Positions 20,255 through 31,720 of a stretch of 64,000 nucleotides of DNA are shown piece by piece. The translations under genes and the position numbers were made by a program. Every line of letters begins with the position of its first letter. The stretch's first letter is position 1. The DNA lies in the NCBI GenBank assembly GCA_963662175.1, contig OY759215.1, forward strand, positions 11,273,079 to 11,337,078, in the 5' to 3' direction. Source of the stretch: Aradus depressus (lineage: Eukaryota > Arthropoda > Insecta > Hemiptera > Aradidae). The notes below the pieces were generated by a model. The model ran no database searches. It worked only from the letters and a program-made list of their open reading frames with translations, and was not told the DNA's origin.

Positions 20255-20530
20255 GTGATGTGGTCCTTTTTATACCAACCACTTTTGTGCTGATTACGCT
20301 CCCTCCCTCTCTTTCTCAAGTTTGTTTCTTACTGGCATTACTGGATATAAGAAAGTCATAGTCAGAATTACGCTGCACAATAAGACAAATAAAACTACTG
20401 ATGCCAACACATCAGATACTTCCATATATCCAGTATGAAATGAATTTGAGAGAGGGGAAGGAAAGTGGGGGTTAATTGTAAAAAAGTGGTTAGTAAAAGA
20501 AAGTCATCACATAATGCATTAAAATTGATA
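20255..20530. repeat. Foldback element (family C), diverged
   Basis: The left arm 'gtatgtgatgtggtcc...ccaaccactttt' pairs imperfectly with the right arm 'aaaagtggttag...tcatcacataatgc'. The inner halves also pair ('tactggcattactggatata' with 'tatatccagtatgaaat'). Relatives: 42863-43664 and 44692-44830. Confidence 0.6.
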
Positions 20531-21556
20531 TTAAAACGTCGGTGTAACAAAATTTTTCCGGTATTAGGAGTGTCCATTAGGGGTTGTTTAACTTTAATGG
20601 ATAAAATATATGGTTTCGTATAGCTCGGATTTTACTCAAATTATAATATAAACCATGTCATTTCAACTTTTCCACTTCTCGTTATAAAAAATGGTTCCAC
20701 CTTTCCACCTTGGAAAATCTCTTCAAAATAAATTTTCAACTGTGTAACAATGTTGGGTGGGAACGGCTGGATCCAACGAGCTCATCGGATATGAAAATTG
20801 TGACCCACAGACTAATAAAGTTTACGAGTTAGCCGTAGTCCCTGATTGCCAAGGCTCCCCCCACTGGGACAGGTAGTTAACTCCAAGAGACGAAATTTTT
20901 ATTTTTTTTGGGGGGGAGGGGGCGCTGGTAATATCGCCCTTCAATCGTATTTGGCCCATTATGAAACTCAGTGTGTGCCATCTCCCTCCTCGGCCAGTTT
21001 TATTGCCAACATAAACCCAGGGATTCTGCCTTACTTTTTATATTTTTTTTTCTTTCTGAAAACGCCACTTTTGCACTTTATTTTAAGGGTTGGTTTGAAG
21101 AGTAAAGTGTTTCCAGATCTTTTAACTTTATTGGTGTCGGCCTGTTCGTCTGTTTCCAAAGGCTTTAATATACATGACCGTAAATGACGAAGTTTTGAAA
21201 TGCAGTGTGTTTTTTGAGTGCTCATGGGAAATTTATCAAAGCATTGGAAAAAGGACATTTTTTTTTTATTTTCTGTTTTCAAAGAACACTTCATCGGCCT
21301 CAACACATCTCACTCAGCGCAAAAAGTGTTTTTTCTAAAATTGTATATTAATAACTTTATTGGGCATATTTACAATCGGTAAAAGTAAAAACATAAGTAA
21401 ATTTGATGACAGTCATAAATAGTAAATAAAAATTTGTACAGGAATAAGTAAACGTAAAAATAAAAGGAAACAAGAATAGATAATTAAAACAATTAATAAA
21501 AATAAATAAAGCATAAAATACAAAATAAAAAAATAGTAAACAAATGATAGTAAATA
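20531..21556. other. No gene recognised
   Basis: Contains a G-rich tract near 20910 and weak frames (20846-21187 plus, 21031-21306 minus) lacking any motif. Confidence 0.4.
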
Positions 21557-22060
21557 ATAATAATAATAAATTCAGCTCGAGATCCCCCGGAAAGCCACAT
21601 CGGTTAGGCCATCCTGATTCCTCCAACTTTACGGAGGTGGTGGAGGCCTGGGCATCCCCCCACCTTTCTGTGAGCCTCTGAGCAGCAGTGGTGGCAGACC
21701 GAGAGGTGCAGGAGGAGCTGGAATTGAGTGAATACTTGAGAGCGTCAAATCTGTTAGAAATCTCGGGTCTAGCACCGCACCTAATGTACTACTACTAGTA
21801 GAAAGGGCAAATTTCATGGTAATTCTGTCAGATGTAATAGATCTCCCAAAAACAGAATTAGATCTTTTCGTTGCATATAGACCAGCGTTGTATAAAAATG
21901 AATGCAATCGTCCAGTATACCAAGAAAGAAGAGTGGACTGTATCTTTACGTAAGAAAGGTGAGAGGGAGTTGAAAGATATAGGTTGTAAGCTCTTACTGC
22001 GATCAATAGAGTGTTGTAAGCCCTTACTGCCATCAATATAGAGAGTGTAGCATCAGTCAT
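21557..22060 (-). pseudogene. LINE-like 3' region, family D
   Basis: The end (gagatcccccggaaagccac, then 'cctccaactttacggagg') is homologous to 46040-46500. Both have a minus-strand frame ending in a Pro/Leu-rich 'LGLPPLLLRG' type segment next to an ATTATT tail (21558-21571 on the plus strand reads taataataataa). I infer the 3' end of a non-LTR element; no RT motif is visible. Confidence 0.4.
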
Positions 22061-23265
22061 AGATTCGAATTCAGTACCAAATCTATACTGCCGGTCCGAA
22101 GTTGGGACCCGCTCTTATCTCCCACACATGCGCCTTAACCTTTGATATGAATTAAGCTCGAAAAATAAGTGTTCTATCTTCAACACTGCAATTGTTAGGG
22201 AAATTAAATATATAGGACATGTGCACGAAACAGCAATATTTCTCTCTTCTCCCTCCCTCTTCAGATAACTGTTCAGACGCCGGACGTCAGCCGGTAAAGC
22301 AGACCACTTGACGCTGCCCTATACGGCCAGTCAGAGGTACCCCCGCACTTGCCTTCCCGTCACACTTCCCCTAGTCCACGATCCGTCCGACGTTCCTCTA
22401 CATAACCTTATTACTGTCCGCTTCTTGTGGAGACGAAGGCCTTTCTGTCATTAGTATCTGCTAAACGAAACCAGAGATTCCCACTTCTTTCCATTGTTCC
22501 TTCTCGAATGGATTTAGCTTTTCTGAGTCTAGTTTTCAGCGCATTACATGACGACCGGCCTAATGAGCATCGTATCGCTATTTCCGCGTTTGTCAAAGAC
22601 AAATAAAATCCTATTTTTCGGGTTTGCCACGCCCTTTTCGTGAAGCCAAGATTTGAAAAACTGCATACCTCAAAATCGTAATCGTTTTCAAGATCTAGAT
22701 TTCCTGGGAGCATAGTTAACTCCTCAGTTTGATCTTCTGGTCGAATACATCATTCAATTGTGAGATTGAATTATCACTGCAATAATGACAATTTTCTTCT
22801 ACAAACATTTGTATTTCGTTTGATGCTCAGTCTAATGGAGTTCAGACAACTGAAGATACTCTTGTAGACCTTCTCTCTTTTCTTGGCGCAAGAGCACCAT
22901 GGATTTTTAACGAAATTTAAAGTTTTTCCTTGGAAAAGTCAATTTTAACTCCATAATTATATCATCCATATTTATATGCAGATAAATATATTTTTTCTTT
23001 CCTTTCTAATTTATCCATATGAAGGCCTGAGAAAAGTTCGTTACCCAGGAGAGTTGGGAAAGTCTTTTTCATTATTAACTTTGAAACTCATTTTTCCGCT
23101 CGTAGGTGTTTGAGAAAAGGGGAGAATATTTCTTCATTTAGAATTAATCTATCTTCTCGAAAAGACAACTTTCTCGTTTAAACACACTTTCATATCATAA
23201 GAAAAAATTGTAATCATTCAAATACGACACCCCCCTGCCAATCCATTGACTCTTTTCACTATAAT
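22061..23265. other. No gene recognised
   Basis: A 100-residue minus frame at 22411-22713 has no known domain. 22250-22440 is GC-richer than its surroundings. Confidence 0.4.
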
Positions 23266-24128
23266 TTAACCCTCAAACGGTAAGGTCGGGGTCTAAAGGA
23301 CCCCAAGCGTTGTATTTTCTGGATGGCTCCTCACCACTTGGACTTAAGGTCATGTGACGTCATGTAACCTCTCACTCAGTCTGCCTCTAGCGGACATCGA
23401 GTTCACTTGAAAGAGGTGAGTGAAATGCACTTAATTATAGCCATTGTTATAAGTAAACTTTTTATTTTGGGTCCCTTCGGACCCCACCTTATCTTTTAAG
23501 TTAAATATTTTTAGAATGTTTTTGGTGATTTTAATTGATATTTTGATGAATGTAATTGACCCCAATTTACCGTTAGCGTTTCATAATTAATTTGTATAAA
23601 ATATTTTCAGATATTTTATCATGGCGTGTGAGGATTTATTTTGGACAGCTGAACAAATTCTGAAATAATTATTGCGTCAGCAGGCAGAATCCGAAGAAGT
23701 GCTGGATCATCACCTTGATGAAGTTACTTTCGTGAATGAGGATAAAATTTTGCCAGATGCCAGGTCCTAAGGGTGATGCCTGTGGACTCACCGATGAAGA
23801 GAAACTTGTTCGGCTATTTATAAATGATGAATTAGTGGAGAAAATACAACATAGAAATGAAGATATTGACAGATCTGTACAAAATGACACTTGACAACAG
23901 TGGTTTATATCGTACATCCGACAGATCCCAGCTCTAATAGGTTTACTTAAATTTCTTTTTTTGTACTAAGACTGAATAATTACTACCTATTGCTCAATAA
24001 ACCTTTAACCTTCAAATATTTAAAATGATTTAATTTTAGCTGAAGATGAGCAAAAATTCCGATTGGGGTCCAATAGACGCCACCTTACCGTTTGTCTCGC
24101 CTACATCACCTTACCATTAGAGCGTTAA
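23266..24128 (+). mobile_element. piggyBac-type internally deleted element, TTAA-flanked
   Basis: TTAA occurs at 23266-23269 and 24125-24128. Inside, the ends are inverted repeats: left ccctcaaacggtaaggtc, right (reverse strand) cgctctaatggtaaggtg. The subterminal blocks also match (ggggtctaaaggacccc versus gcgtctattggacccc). The right end holds the 'ggtaaggtg' block twice. Length is 855 bp between target sites. TTAA targets are diagnostic for piggyBac. Confidence 0.85.
23621..23900 (+). pseudogene. Remnant of piggyBac transposase N terminus
   Basis: ATG at 23621 opens MACEDLFWTAEQILK then a stop; later frames give an acidic segment (EVLDHHLDEVTFVNEDKILP). An acidic N-terminal region of this kind is usual for piggyBac transposases. 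The DDD catalytic domain is deleted. Confidence 0.5.
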
Positions 24129-24685
24129 GAGAGACTAAGATATTTTCTGATTTCTTTGTTTCCTGATTGATTCCTGGTGTTTTCCGATAACCGGGTGTGG
24201 TATTTATCGTGTACGATTGTATATTACGAAGTGGTGTGTTTCCTCGACAATTGAATGGGCTTCCTGTTGTCCAAGTCCCCCTTCCCTCATTCCGTCAAAA
24301 CGTGAAATTTTGTCGCGAGATCGTAAAATTCACAATATTTATTCATACCTGTACTTTTTTTTTATTAGCAGATCATAAAATTTACGACTTTTTTAAAAAC
24401 ATTTATACTTTATTCTGCTAATTTCGTTTTTTATATACGTGAGATTTTACACTCCGCTAAGGTGTCAACCATCTTGAAATGTGTGAAATACATATTGAAA
24501 AAATAGTTTTTATAAAAAATGGTTTGCTTGCAAGTTACCAAAAGGATTTTCAAATTTCCCGTGCGTCTGATTCCTGAATCAGCAATCAGCTGTTGCAAGT
24601 GCAGGGCGAAGGCGCCAGAATTTTTAAATTTACATGAATTCGATCAATTCATTTCCTCGGTCAAAATCTTCATTTATGTTATACT
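24129..24685. other. No gene recognised
   Basis: Short frames at 24197-24421 and 24519-24713 have no motif. Confidence 0.4.
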
Positions 24686-24839
24686 CTTAAAGCTGATTTT
24701 ACATGCGCAATAAAAATGCAAAGCGCAGTAGCAGCAAATGCACACTTTTGGCGGTGAATAATTTAATTCTAAAACCACAGAAACCACACTTGCTGCTGCT
24801 GCGCTTTTAATTTTTGCTGCTCATGTGAAGTCAGCTTAA
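24686..24839. repeat. Palindromic MITE (154 bp)
   Basis: The ends cttaaagctgattttacatg and (reverse) cttaagctgacttcacatg are inverted repeats that extend inward through 'gcaataaaaat' and 'aagcgcagtagcagca'. No coding. The GCA-rich inner part resembles palindromic DNA-transposon derivatives. Confidence 0.7.
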
Positions 24840-24954
24840 GTATTACAGTCAGTGGTTACCTCAGGGGGAGCTTCTAGGGGTCTGAGTCTCCCAAATTAAT
24901 AACCAAAAGTCTGCAGAGTTAACCACGGAAACTGCTTGCTGTGTCCCCGGGAAT

Positions 24955-25080
24955 CTTTACCCCCCCCCCCCCCTGCTCAAAATCCTGGCTACGCCCCTGC
25001 AAGGGATACATAAGCTTACACTGGAACTCCTACAGAGTCTGACGTGGCTCATACCCCCCCCCCCCCCCCCCCCCCCCCTC
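24955..25080 (-). repeat. C-tracts next to a hAT-like terminal sequence
   Basis: A 13-C run at 24961-24973 is followed by tgctcaaaatcctggctacg and cccctg ending at 24999. Read on the minus strand this is CAGGGGCGTAGCCAGGATTT, a terminal repeat seen in many hAT elements. A second C run of about 25 spans 25054-25078. The same terminus occurs at 50250-50272. Confidence 0.5.
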
Positions 25081-25557
25081 TCCCCCTTAAGACATCTATA
25101 GATTTGACAGAATGGCTTCGCAGTGTCTGGAATGTGTTTCTTTGACATTCTCACCTCCCAACTTTTGTGTTCCACATCCTTCAGGAAAAGAACCCATTAT
25201 CCAATAGCCGAACAAGGCTCAGCAGAAAGTTACACAGAACAGAGCAAAAAAACACTGAATTTATACGCGCCATAGTTGGTTTTCTTACCTAAGTACTTTG
25301 GTTAACTTAAAACATACTTTTTACACTTTCTTTTTTCCTTCCCATATTGGAAGAGCATTGTCTTATCATAATACCTAAGTAGGTAGTTGAGTCGCTTTGT
25401 TCAATAACTCCGTTCCCAACCAAACTCCTTGAAAGCTCAAAATTCAAGTACAGTTAAAGTGTATTGTTATTCGCAACGCCATGATAATATGAAAATAGTA
25501 CTTCCAATAAAAAAAGAACGAAGATATCGATTTTTTTTAGTACTTATTTATATCAAG

Positions 25558-25800
25558 CAAGAGCATACTTGCCTTCTGAGCTTAAGATCACGGGTTCGAA
25601 ACCCGGCCTACGCCCTTAGGTTTTTTCATCTGGAAGGGCACGCTGTCGTTTGAAGTCTCTGCGATGTCAAAGATTCTTACCTAGGTGAATAAACCCAGGT
25701 AGGTAAAAATTAAGACTCTCAAAGTAGAGTGTCTACCAGAGCAACGAAAGAGCTCGACATTTTCACATTGTTAAAGCCCGGGCATGAGTCGCAATAACTA
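25558..25800 (+). repeat. SINE, nearly full length but diverged
   Basis: The B box is perfect (cgggttcgaaacccg). The body shows 'gaataaacccaggtaggta' and the 3' end 'ttaaagcccgggcatgagtc'. The start of the tRNA-like head and the 'gacgttaagcgatgg' block are lost. Confidence 0.8.
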
Positions 25801-25884
25801 ACTACAAACATTACATAAATACATGGAGTGACATAGTCATTTGACATTAGGAAAAGAAAAATGTAGTGCTTTACAAGATGTATA

Positions 25885-25935
25885 TTTAGGGTGAGCGCTT
25901 TCGGTTGTTATGCGATCCTCAGACCCTTTGAAAAG
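25885..25935 (-). ncRNA. Hammerhead-like core near the Penelope-like element 3' end
   Basis: The minus strand reads GGTCTGAGGATCGCATAAC then AACCGAAAGCGC: a CTGAGGA box and a CGAAAG box in the order and spacing of a hammerhead core. It lies about 700 bp 3' of the GIY-YIG frame and on the same strand. Stem II is weak, so activity is doubtful. Confidence 0.3.
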
Positions 25936-26034
25936 CACATACGATATATAATATACAATGCAACCAATTTATATAATATTATTTTATACTATATATTTTA
26001 TGAAAGGAAAGAAAAAAAATTATATATATATGAA

Positions 26035-26375
26035 GGTTAGGTTTTATGACTCATGCCCGGGCTTTAACAACGAGGTCATATCGCCTACTACCAAAGCGCT
26101 CTTTCGTCATTCTGGTGGACATGAACCCGACTCTACTGTGGGAGTCCTAAATTTTGCCTACTCTAAATTTTTATTCACCTAGGGTAGGGGTCTTTAACGA
26201 GTACCTGACATCGTACAGGCTCGGGACCATCGCTTAACGTCCCATCTGAAGGACGGCGTGCTTAAATTTATTTTACCTCCCAGATAAAATAAACTAAGGG
26301 CCTCGGTCGGGTTACGAACCCACGTCCTTTAGCTCAGAAGTCAAGCACGCATACCACTGAGCTACCGGCGCCCTC
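26035..26375 (-). repeat. Full-length tRNA-derived SINE (341 bp) with 15 bp target duplication
   Basis: Reference copy of the family. On the minus strand it starts gagggcgccggtagctcag (A box) with B box gggttcgtaaccc, then a body with gacgttaagcgatggtcccg, 'gtgaataaaaatttagagta', 'cccacagtagagtcgggttc' and 'aggcgatatgacctcg', and ends gggcatgagtcataaaacct. The direct repeat ttatatatatatgaa lies at 26020-26034 and 26376-26390. Transcription by RNA polymerase III and mobilisation by a LINE are expected for this class; the 3' end has no poly(A). Confidence 0.92.
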
Positions 26376-26599
26376 TTATATATATATGAAAAAAAACATT
26401 TTGAATTGAAAATTATAAAAAATAGTAACTCATTGTCTTATGAGCCAGTCGAATCTCCGTTTCTGTGGGGTCTCAAACTCGTCACGTACTGAAGTACGTA
26501 GTCGGAGAGGGGGGTTCATCTGTCCATCCCCTCCATTTTATTTTATATTATTCTGCACTTTATGTAGCAAAGCTACCTCACTACCTTCATTTCTATTTT

Positions 26600-27090
26600 T
26601 TGCGAGTGTTGGAAGAATTCAGTCTGTTTTTTGTTTTTTTTTGTGTTCCTTTTCTCTTATTTTAAATTTTCTCCGGGTTTGGCCAATATATGACTGACCA
26701 CATTCACATTTGATTTTGACCACATTAACTCGATGGTATCTTTCGGTCGATATATATATTTTTAACTTATTATTGGCTCTATAAGCCACGATATATCCTG
26801 CCTTCTTTAATGTACTCCCGAGAGCCCCGGCATATACGGTATTGTGCACCAATCTTTCTTTTTTTCACCATGGAACATGAACTGTTGTACACGGTTTGGA
26901 CCAGAACAAATTGCTAACTAAATCGTCACTATATCGGTTTCTCAGTGCTAATTGTTTTATGTAATTTAATTCAGTTTTGCAATATTGTGTGTCTAGGGAA
27001 ACTATGAATAGCCTGTTTAGTAAAAAATGAAAATATGCTAATTTGTGTAAATAATGATGAACTGTTGCGCAGTATAATGTCCGATGAGCA
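26600..27090 (-). pseudogene. Penelope-like element: RT thumb, linker and GIY-YIG endonuclease remnant
   Basis: Minus-strand frames give, in order, HKLAYFHFLLNRLF and ELNYIKQLALRNRYSDDLV (thumb region), then after stops ALGSTLKKAGYIVAYRANNK (linker), then VVKIKCECGQSYIGQTRRKF followed by REKEHKK, the GIY-YIG nuclease start with the CxC motif of Penelope-like elements. The frame changes near 26865. The RT palm upstream is not recognisable and the nuclease C terminus is lost near 26620. It is a 5'-truncated dead copy. Confidence 0.85.
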
Positions 27091-27531
27091 GAGTTATGTA
27101 TATCTCCCTGAATTAGAGTACTGGAGATACTTGGACCTGAACAAAACAACAAATGAATCAATAAAACAATAACAAACAAAGAAATTTGTATTTTGATTGA
27201 TACCTTAACACAAAATCGAGCTATAAGAAATGATGTCATCCTAACACTAATTGATATTAGAAAGAAATGGCTGTCGTGAAGACGAGAATGGCAGGACTTA
27301 AGTGTCCTGTATTGTCTCTTCAAAGTTCATTATGGATTATCTCAATCATCAGTCTCTTTTTCACTATTTCTTGACATATTTCTTATAAACTTTGAATAGT
27401 TTTGAAAGTTATTTTATTCTTTCATATTCTCAATCAATATTCAGTTATAAGGGAAAAAAATGACGAGTTCGAAGAGATAATAATCATTTTAATTTCATCT
27501 TTCCGATACCATAATTCCAAAAATTTAAAAA
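27091..27531. other. No gene recognised
   Basis: The upstream continuation of the minus frame (to 27323) lacks RT palm motifs and looks like chance. Confidence 0.4.
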
Positions 27532-28125
27532 AAAAATTGTGTGTGTGAAAACGATAACTCTTCATAGAATGAATGTTTAAACACGAAATTCTCTATGTGT
27601 ATCCAGAATCCCTAGTGTACGACATCTATTGATTTTTATACTCGGCCAAAGGGAGAATGGGATTATGAGGGCGGCTTAACACAAAAACTTTAATAACTGC
27701 TGTTGTAATAAATGTATCAACACAAAATTTTAAATGTAAATTCAAAACCTAATAAAGAAGACACTTATCAATTTTCAGTGGAGTTGACTGAAGGAAAATG
27801 GGGATCAACTGAAAACCCCGAAAGACTGCGGATGTCATGAATGTATCGACAAGAAATTTCATATTTCAATTTAAAAACAACAAAAACATGATCTACTTAA
27901 TAATTTTCCGCGAAATCGTCAAAAGAGAAGAGGGGGCTTGACGCAAAAGCCCTAAGAACTGCATGTAATGAATTTATTGACAAAATTGAATACTTGGATT
28001 CGGTAGCCCCCATGTAAATCAACTATTAATTTTTAGCTAAACGGTTAACTGGTATCGTAGGGGGAGCAAAAAGTTAATTGATTAATTCGTTTTGGGTACG
28101 TAAATTGCCGATGATCCACTGCCGA
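27532..28125 (-). repeat. Family A copy, nearly complete
   Basis: From 'gtgtgtgtgaaaacgataac' through two 'atgtatcaacac' / 'atgtatcgacaag' blocks to 'gttaattgattaattcgttt' and an altered edge 'aattgccgatgatccact'. Confidence 0.8.
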
Positions 28126-28660
28126 CTTCTTGCTGGGTTCTTCTCTGGTTCCTTGGATTTCATCGCCCAGCGAGATTTCTAATATCCAAATAAAGGTCAA
28201 CGACAATATACTTCTCCAGTTGCAATTAATATCAAGTTTTCGCTCTCCCTCTCAATCTTTTTATCTGTTTTTTTCTTATTTAACTGAAATTCAGTTCTTA
28301 ACTGTATTATGGTCTTACACCTGCTATTACATCATGACCAGGTTTAGTTATAAACGAAGACAAGTTTGCTGAGTCCGAACCGTTTTTATAGGTAATCCCC
28401 ATGGCTTTATAGCTAGAAATTTTCTTATTCTGGCCATTTTTTTGTGAAATAGAAAATATTAAAAAAAATAAGTTTGTTTTTATCTATGCATAATAGTTAA
28501 GCTTTCCTATCTACAATTACACATGCATTTCTTTTTTTATTAAACATGTATTTAGAAATTTCCAACTATGAAGATAAGAACAAATATCAGTTGAGTCCTT
28601 CTCAGGCAGGAGGTCACGCGGCCAACGTCGATTCAGTCGTCGAGGAGGGTTTCCCGGCAA
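28126..28660. other. No gene recognised
   Basis: Unique-looking sequence; an 80-residue plus frame at 28130-28372 has no motif. Confidence 0.4.
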
Positions 28661-29300
28661 GTACCAGACCTACATTTCTTCCACTAGTGTGTTCGGGTAA
28701 AATTCAGTGACAAAGGGAATATCAAGATGTTGGAGATGTAATAAGGAACATTGGCGAAGGATTTTGGGTTGTAAGGATTGAATAAGCTGAAGATTGGAAG
28801 CTTTGACAGAACCCCATAGTTCAAGTCCGTAAGTTCGTATAGGCTTGAGTCTTGCGTTATATGTAAGTCGTTTTGTTTTCAAATTTAATTTAGATTTTTT
28901 GTCTAGTAGTCTTAGTAACAGTTTATATCGTCTGTTAATTTCTTGTATTTTCAGTCTCCTGTGAGGATTCCATGTTAGTCGTTTGTCAATTATGAGCCCC
29001 TAGGTAGTGAACTTCGTTTTTTGAAGAAATGTGTTTGTTGTTAAGAAAGACGAAAGTATATTTTCGTCGAAAGGTGAATACTTGACCGGGACTTCTTCCC
29101 GTTCACTTAATTCTCCACTTTTTACACCAAGATTAAAGAGATGTCAAGTGTTCTTGGAGATTACGAGATGAAAAGATTGGATAAGGATGAGAGGAACTGA
29201 TAGTAAAGGAATGAAGCTGGGTTAATAGATAGGTGTGGATGTCAGCTGTATATATCGTGAAAAGGACAGGACCAAGGATATTTCCTTGAGAAATTTTAAG
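28661..29300 (-). pseudogene. Jockey-like LINE RT fragment with internal deletion
   Basis: Minus strand reads SQGNILGPVLFTIYTADI, then (FADD box deleted) WCKKWRIK, VFTFRRK, VHYLGLIIDKRLTWNPH, NARLKPIRTYGLELWGSVKA and LDIPFVTEFYPNTL. The order matches a jockey-group RT palm, thumb and C-terminal region. Stops occur after WRIK, and the catalytic FADD region is missing. It differs from the 10.9-11.5 kb copy in sequence, so at least two jockey lineages are present. Confidence 0.88.
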
Positions 29301-29494
29301 CTTAACTTGAAATAAGTCAAAAATGGATTAACAAACTTCGAATATATTTATAAAATATTGTTATATGTTCAAAGAAAGTTGCTAATTCGAAAACAAACAT
29401 AACAAAGTTAAACCACCAAGTTGAGGTGTTTAATTATTTCAGAAGTCTGCAGTTTGGGGTTCAAGTTAAACTTTAAATTTTACACTATAAAAAC

Positions 29495-29528
<34 letters not shown>

Positions 29529-30254
29529 AGAAACCTTACAAAAACTTTTCTTCAGTTGTTTAGACACGAATTTGTGGAAACTTCTTGAAATTGCGGAAGT
29601 TTCAAACTGTTAAGACAGGTAAGGCGATTAAGTGTAACGTTTACGGCTGGCCAACTTCACGACATAACGCACACCTGAAAGTGGGTAAATTAATTTAATC
29701 GCAGTGGCTTTTGTAACTAAATTTGGAGAGAAATTGAAAATTTAATTGAAGGTACTTTGTCCTACTTACTTGAAGTTGATAATATGGGTAATATTTTTTG
29801 TATAATTATTATGTTTGAATTTGAAAATCCATAAATGATTTTGAGTAATTTTAGAGTAACTACCCCCGCCGTTGTCGGTTTAGTAACTTAACGTTGAATA
29901 GGTTACTTTCCACCCCTTCAAAATTTTGAGTTATATTTATTACTTTACTGAAGCGGAACTTTTTTTCTTTATTATCTTTTTCAATGCTGCCATATATTTA
30001 TTATTTCACTTTGTCCCAATAACCATTATTGTCAACACATTTTTTCATGGTTTGTACCGATTGTAAATATGCATAATAAAAATAAAATATTTAAAAAAAA
30101 ATCTTTTTCGATAAAAACTAACAATAATAAAGAAATTTATAATTCATCCCTATTAGTTACAACTTATAAATAATATTTTCTGCAGGAAATTATAAATAAT
30201 AATTATAAAATCATAAATAATAATAATAATTTACATTCTTTGGCGACTCTCGAA
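29301..30254. other. No gene seen; A-run at about 29500
   Basis: AT-rich DNA with an A run of about 27 at 29499-29525. The rest has no motif. Confidence 0.5.
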
Positions 30255-30440
30255 AAAATGTATTTCATATTAAATGTGACTTCCAATTGCCACTTAGACT
30301 TTATTTACAGAGATTTTTAATTGGGTCATAAATATAAGCGGTATCTTGTAAAAATAGTCTTTAAATAATTTTAATTAATACATTTTTAAATAATAAATTT
30401 AATGAGATCTAAGATAGCACATGTATCGTATCATTCATAT
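30255..30440 (-). repeat. Family B fragment
   Basis: The reverse strand reads 'acaagataccgcttatattt' and 'atgtgctatcttagatctca', landmarks of family B. Confidence 0.55.
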
Positions 30441-30859
30441 CATATCACAAATACAGACATCATCGCTAAAATGGGCCAAACGTATTCATGGGACCTTGTA
30501 TAACGTGACAATTTGTTGAAAACTCCATCTCGGATTTTTGTATGATTACAATTCATAAAACTATATATAAACTGGAACTCATAAAAGGCACCGATGACAA
30601 TTGTAGCCATAGAAGCAATGATAGTATTTATTCAAATTCAAACAATAAAGGAAAGGCATGCATCCCAAACTTCAATAACAAATTGTTGTTGGTTCTGGAT
30701 ATTTGCGCATATTCATAATGAACTACTGTAGAACAAAGTAATCTGACAACTGAAATTGTGAAGAAATGTCATAGCAGTGCATTGGGAGAGCCTCATGTTT
30801 TCTACGATAAACGTCCAGTAAATAAAGAGAATGTTTGCAGAAATTTGGTAAAAACTTTT

Positions 30860-31370
30860 TTGATAAATGTAAGTACTAAAGGCGCAAAAAGCGGAGTTAT
30901 GATCCAAGGAGAACTTTTGGAGCCCTTCGATGTCAGGGCTGGCCTGAAGCTAGGTGACCCTTCTCGCCTCGTCTACTGCTGATAGGTGGTGGGGGACGAG
31001 GAATGCATTCAAATAGCCGGAGAAAACGTAGACGAGGATTGACGCCGGCCTTCTTAGGAGCCAGAAAAACTTTAAAATAAGGCAGAAAAATTACTGGAGG
31101 ATAACGGTAGAGTAGGGCCGGAGGACAAGAGAGACTACCTCATAGTTAGCAAGAACTTCAGGTACCTCGGATCTACAGTAACTAGCATCAACTCGATGTT
31201 GGAGGAGGTGGGTAGAAGACTTCTGCAGGTCCAAAGAGCGTACTTCTCTGTCATGAAGCTACTACGGTCCAGAGGCCTGTCGAGGAACCTGAAGCACAGG
31301 ATCTACAGCTCTCTGATCTATGGGTATGAATCCTGGACCCTGACCTCACATTTGGAAAAGAGAGGATGAA
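30860..31370 (+). pseudogene. RTE-like LINE RT fragment
   Basis: Plus-strand pieces read GELLEPFDVRAGLKLGDPSR (the 'G.RQGDPLSP' box, degenerate) and, after a deletion, NFRYLGSTVTSINSMLEEV, then AYFSVMKLLRSRGLSRNLKH and SSLIYGYESWTLTSHLEK. The 'YLGSxxT' and 'YGxExWTL' signatures are those of RTE-group and related LINE RTs. The catalytic YADD region is lost; frames are broken. Confidence 0.85.
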
Positions 31371-31720
31371 GTCATTCATTATCCTTAAGCAAGATGGTAT
31401 CCTTCCCACTCCTGTGGATAGCTCATATATTCCAGAGACTCCGATCTCGGATTCCGATGCTAATGACTATCTATTCGAATGTAATTATATTCCATACATT
31501 CTTCTTGAAGCAGACTACAGGTGACATCTTATAAAGTATATAGCCCAGTTTGCTGCAGTTCAACAGAGCTCCTTGACCAAGAACCAACAGTTAATCATAT
31601 AATATGTAGGTTCTTGGCTAGAAATGTATTTAACCGTTTTCTAGATCGTGACATAAGAACAGTTGAGTTTGGAATACCCAAGACAGTCATTTCAGATTAA
31701 CTCTACTAGGCGAGGGCTGA
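31371..31720 (+). pseudogene. Possible LINE 3' terminal fragment
   Basis: A frame reads VYSPVCCSSTELLDQEPTVN and HIICRFLARNVFNRF: a C...C..H..C arrangement like the zinc-binding tail of LINE proteins. Weak and degenerate; it could belong with the RT fragment just upstream. Confidence 0.35.

Noticed and set aside
21629..22060. 143-residue minus frame as a host gene
   Set aside because: Its 3' part is homologous to 46040-46500, so it belongs to a repeat; the frame is also low-complexity at the end (PRPPPPP).
22411..22713. 100-residue minus frame
   Set aside because: Mixed composition looks protein-like, but no domain is recognised, no relatives in the window, and no neighbouring exon signals are convincing.
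26300..26375. tRNA gene-like sequences at this and other SINE heads
   Set aside because: A and B boxes are present but the sequence continues into the SINE body, the cloverleaf stems are imperfect, and the head recurs in many copies; SINE heads, not tRNA genes.
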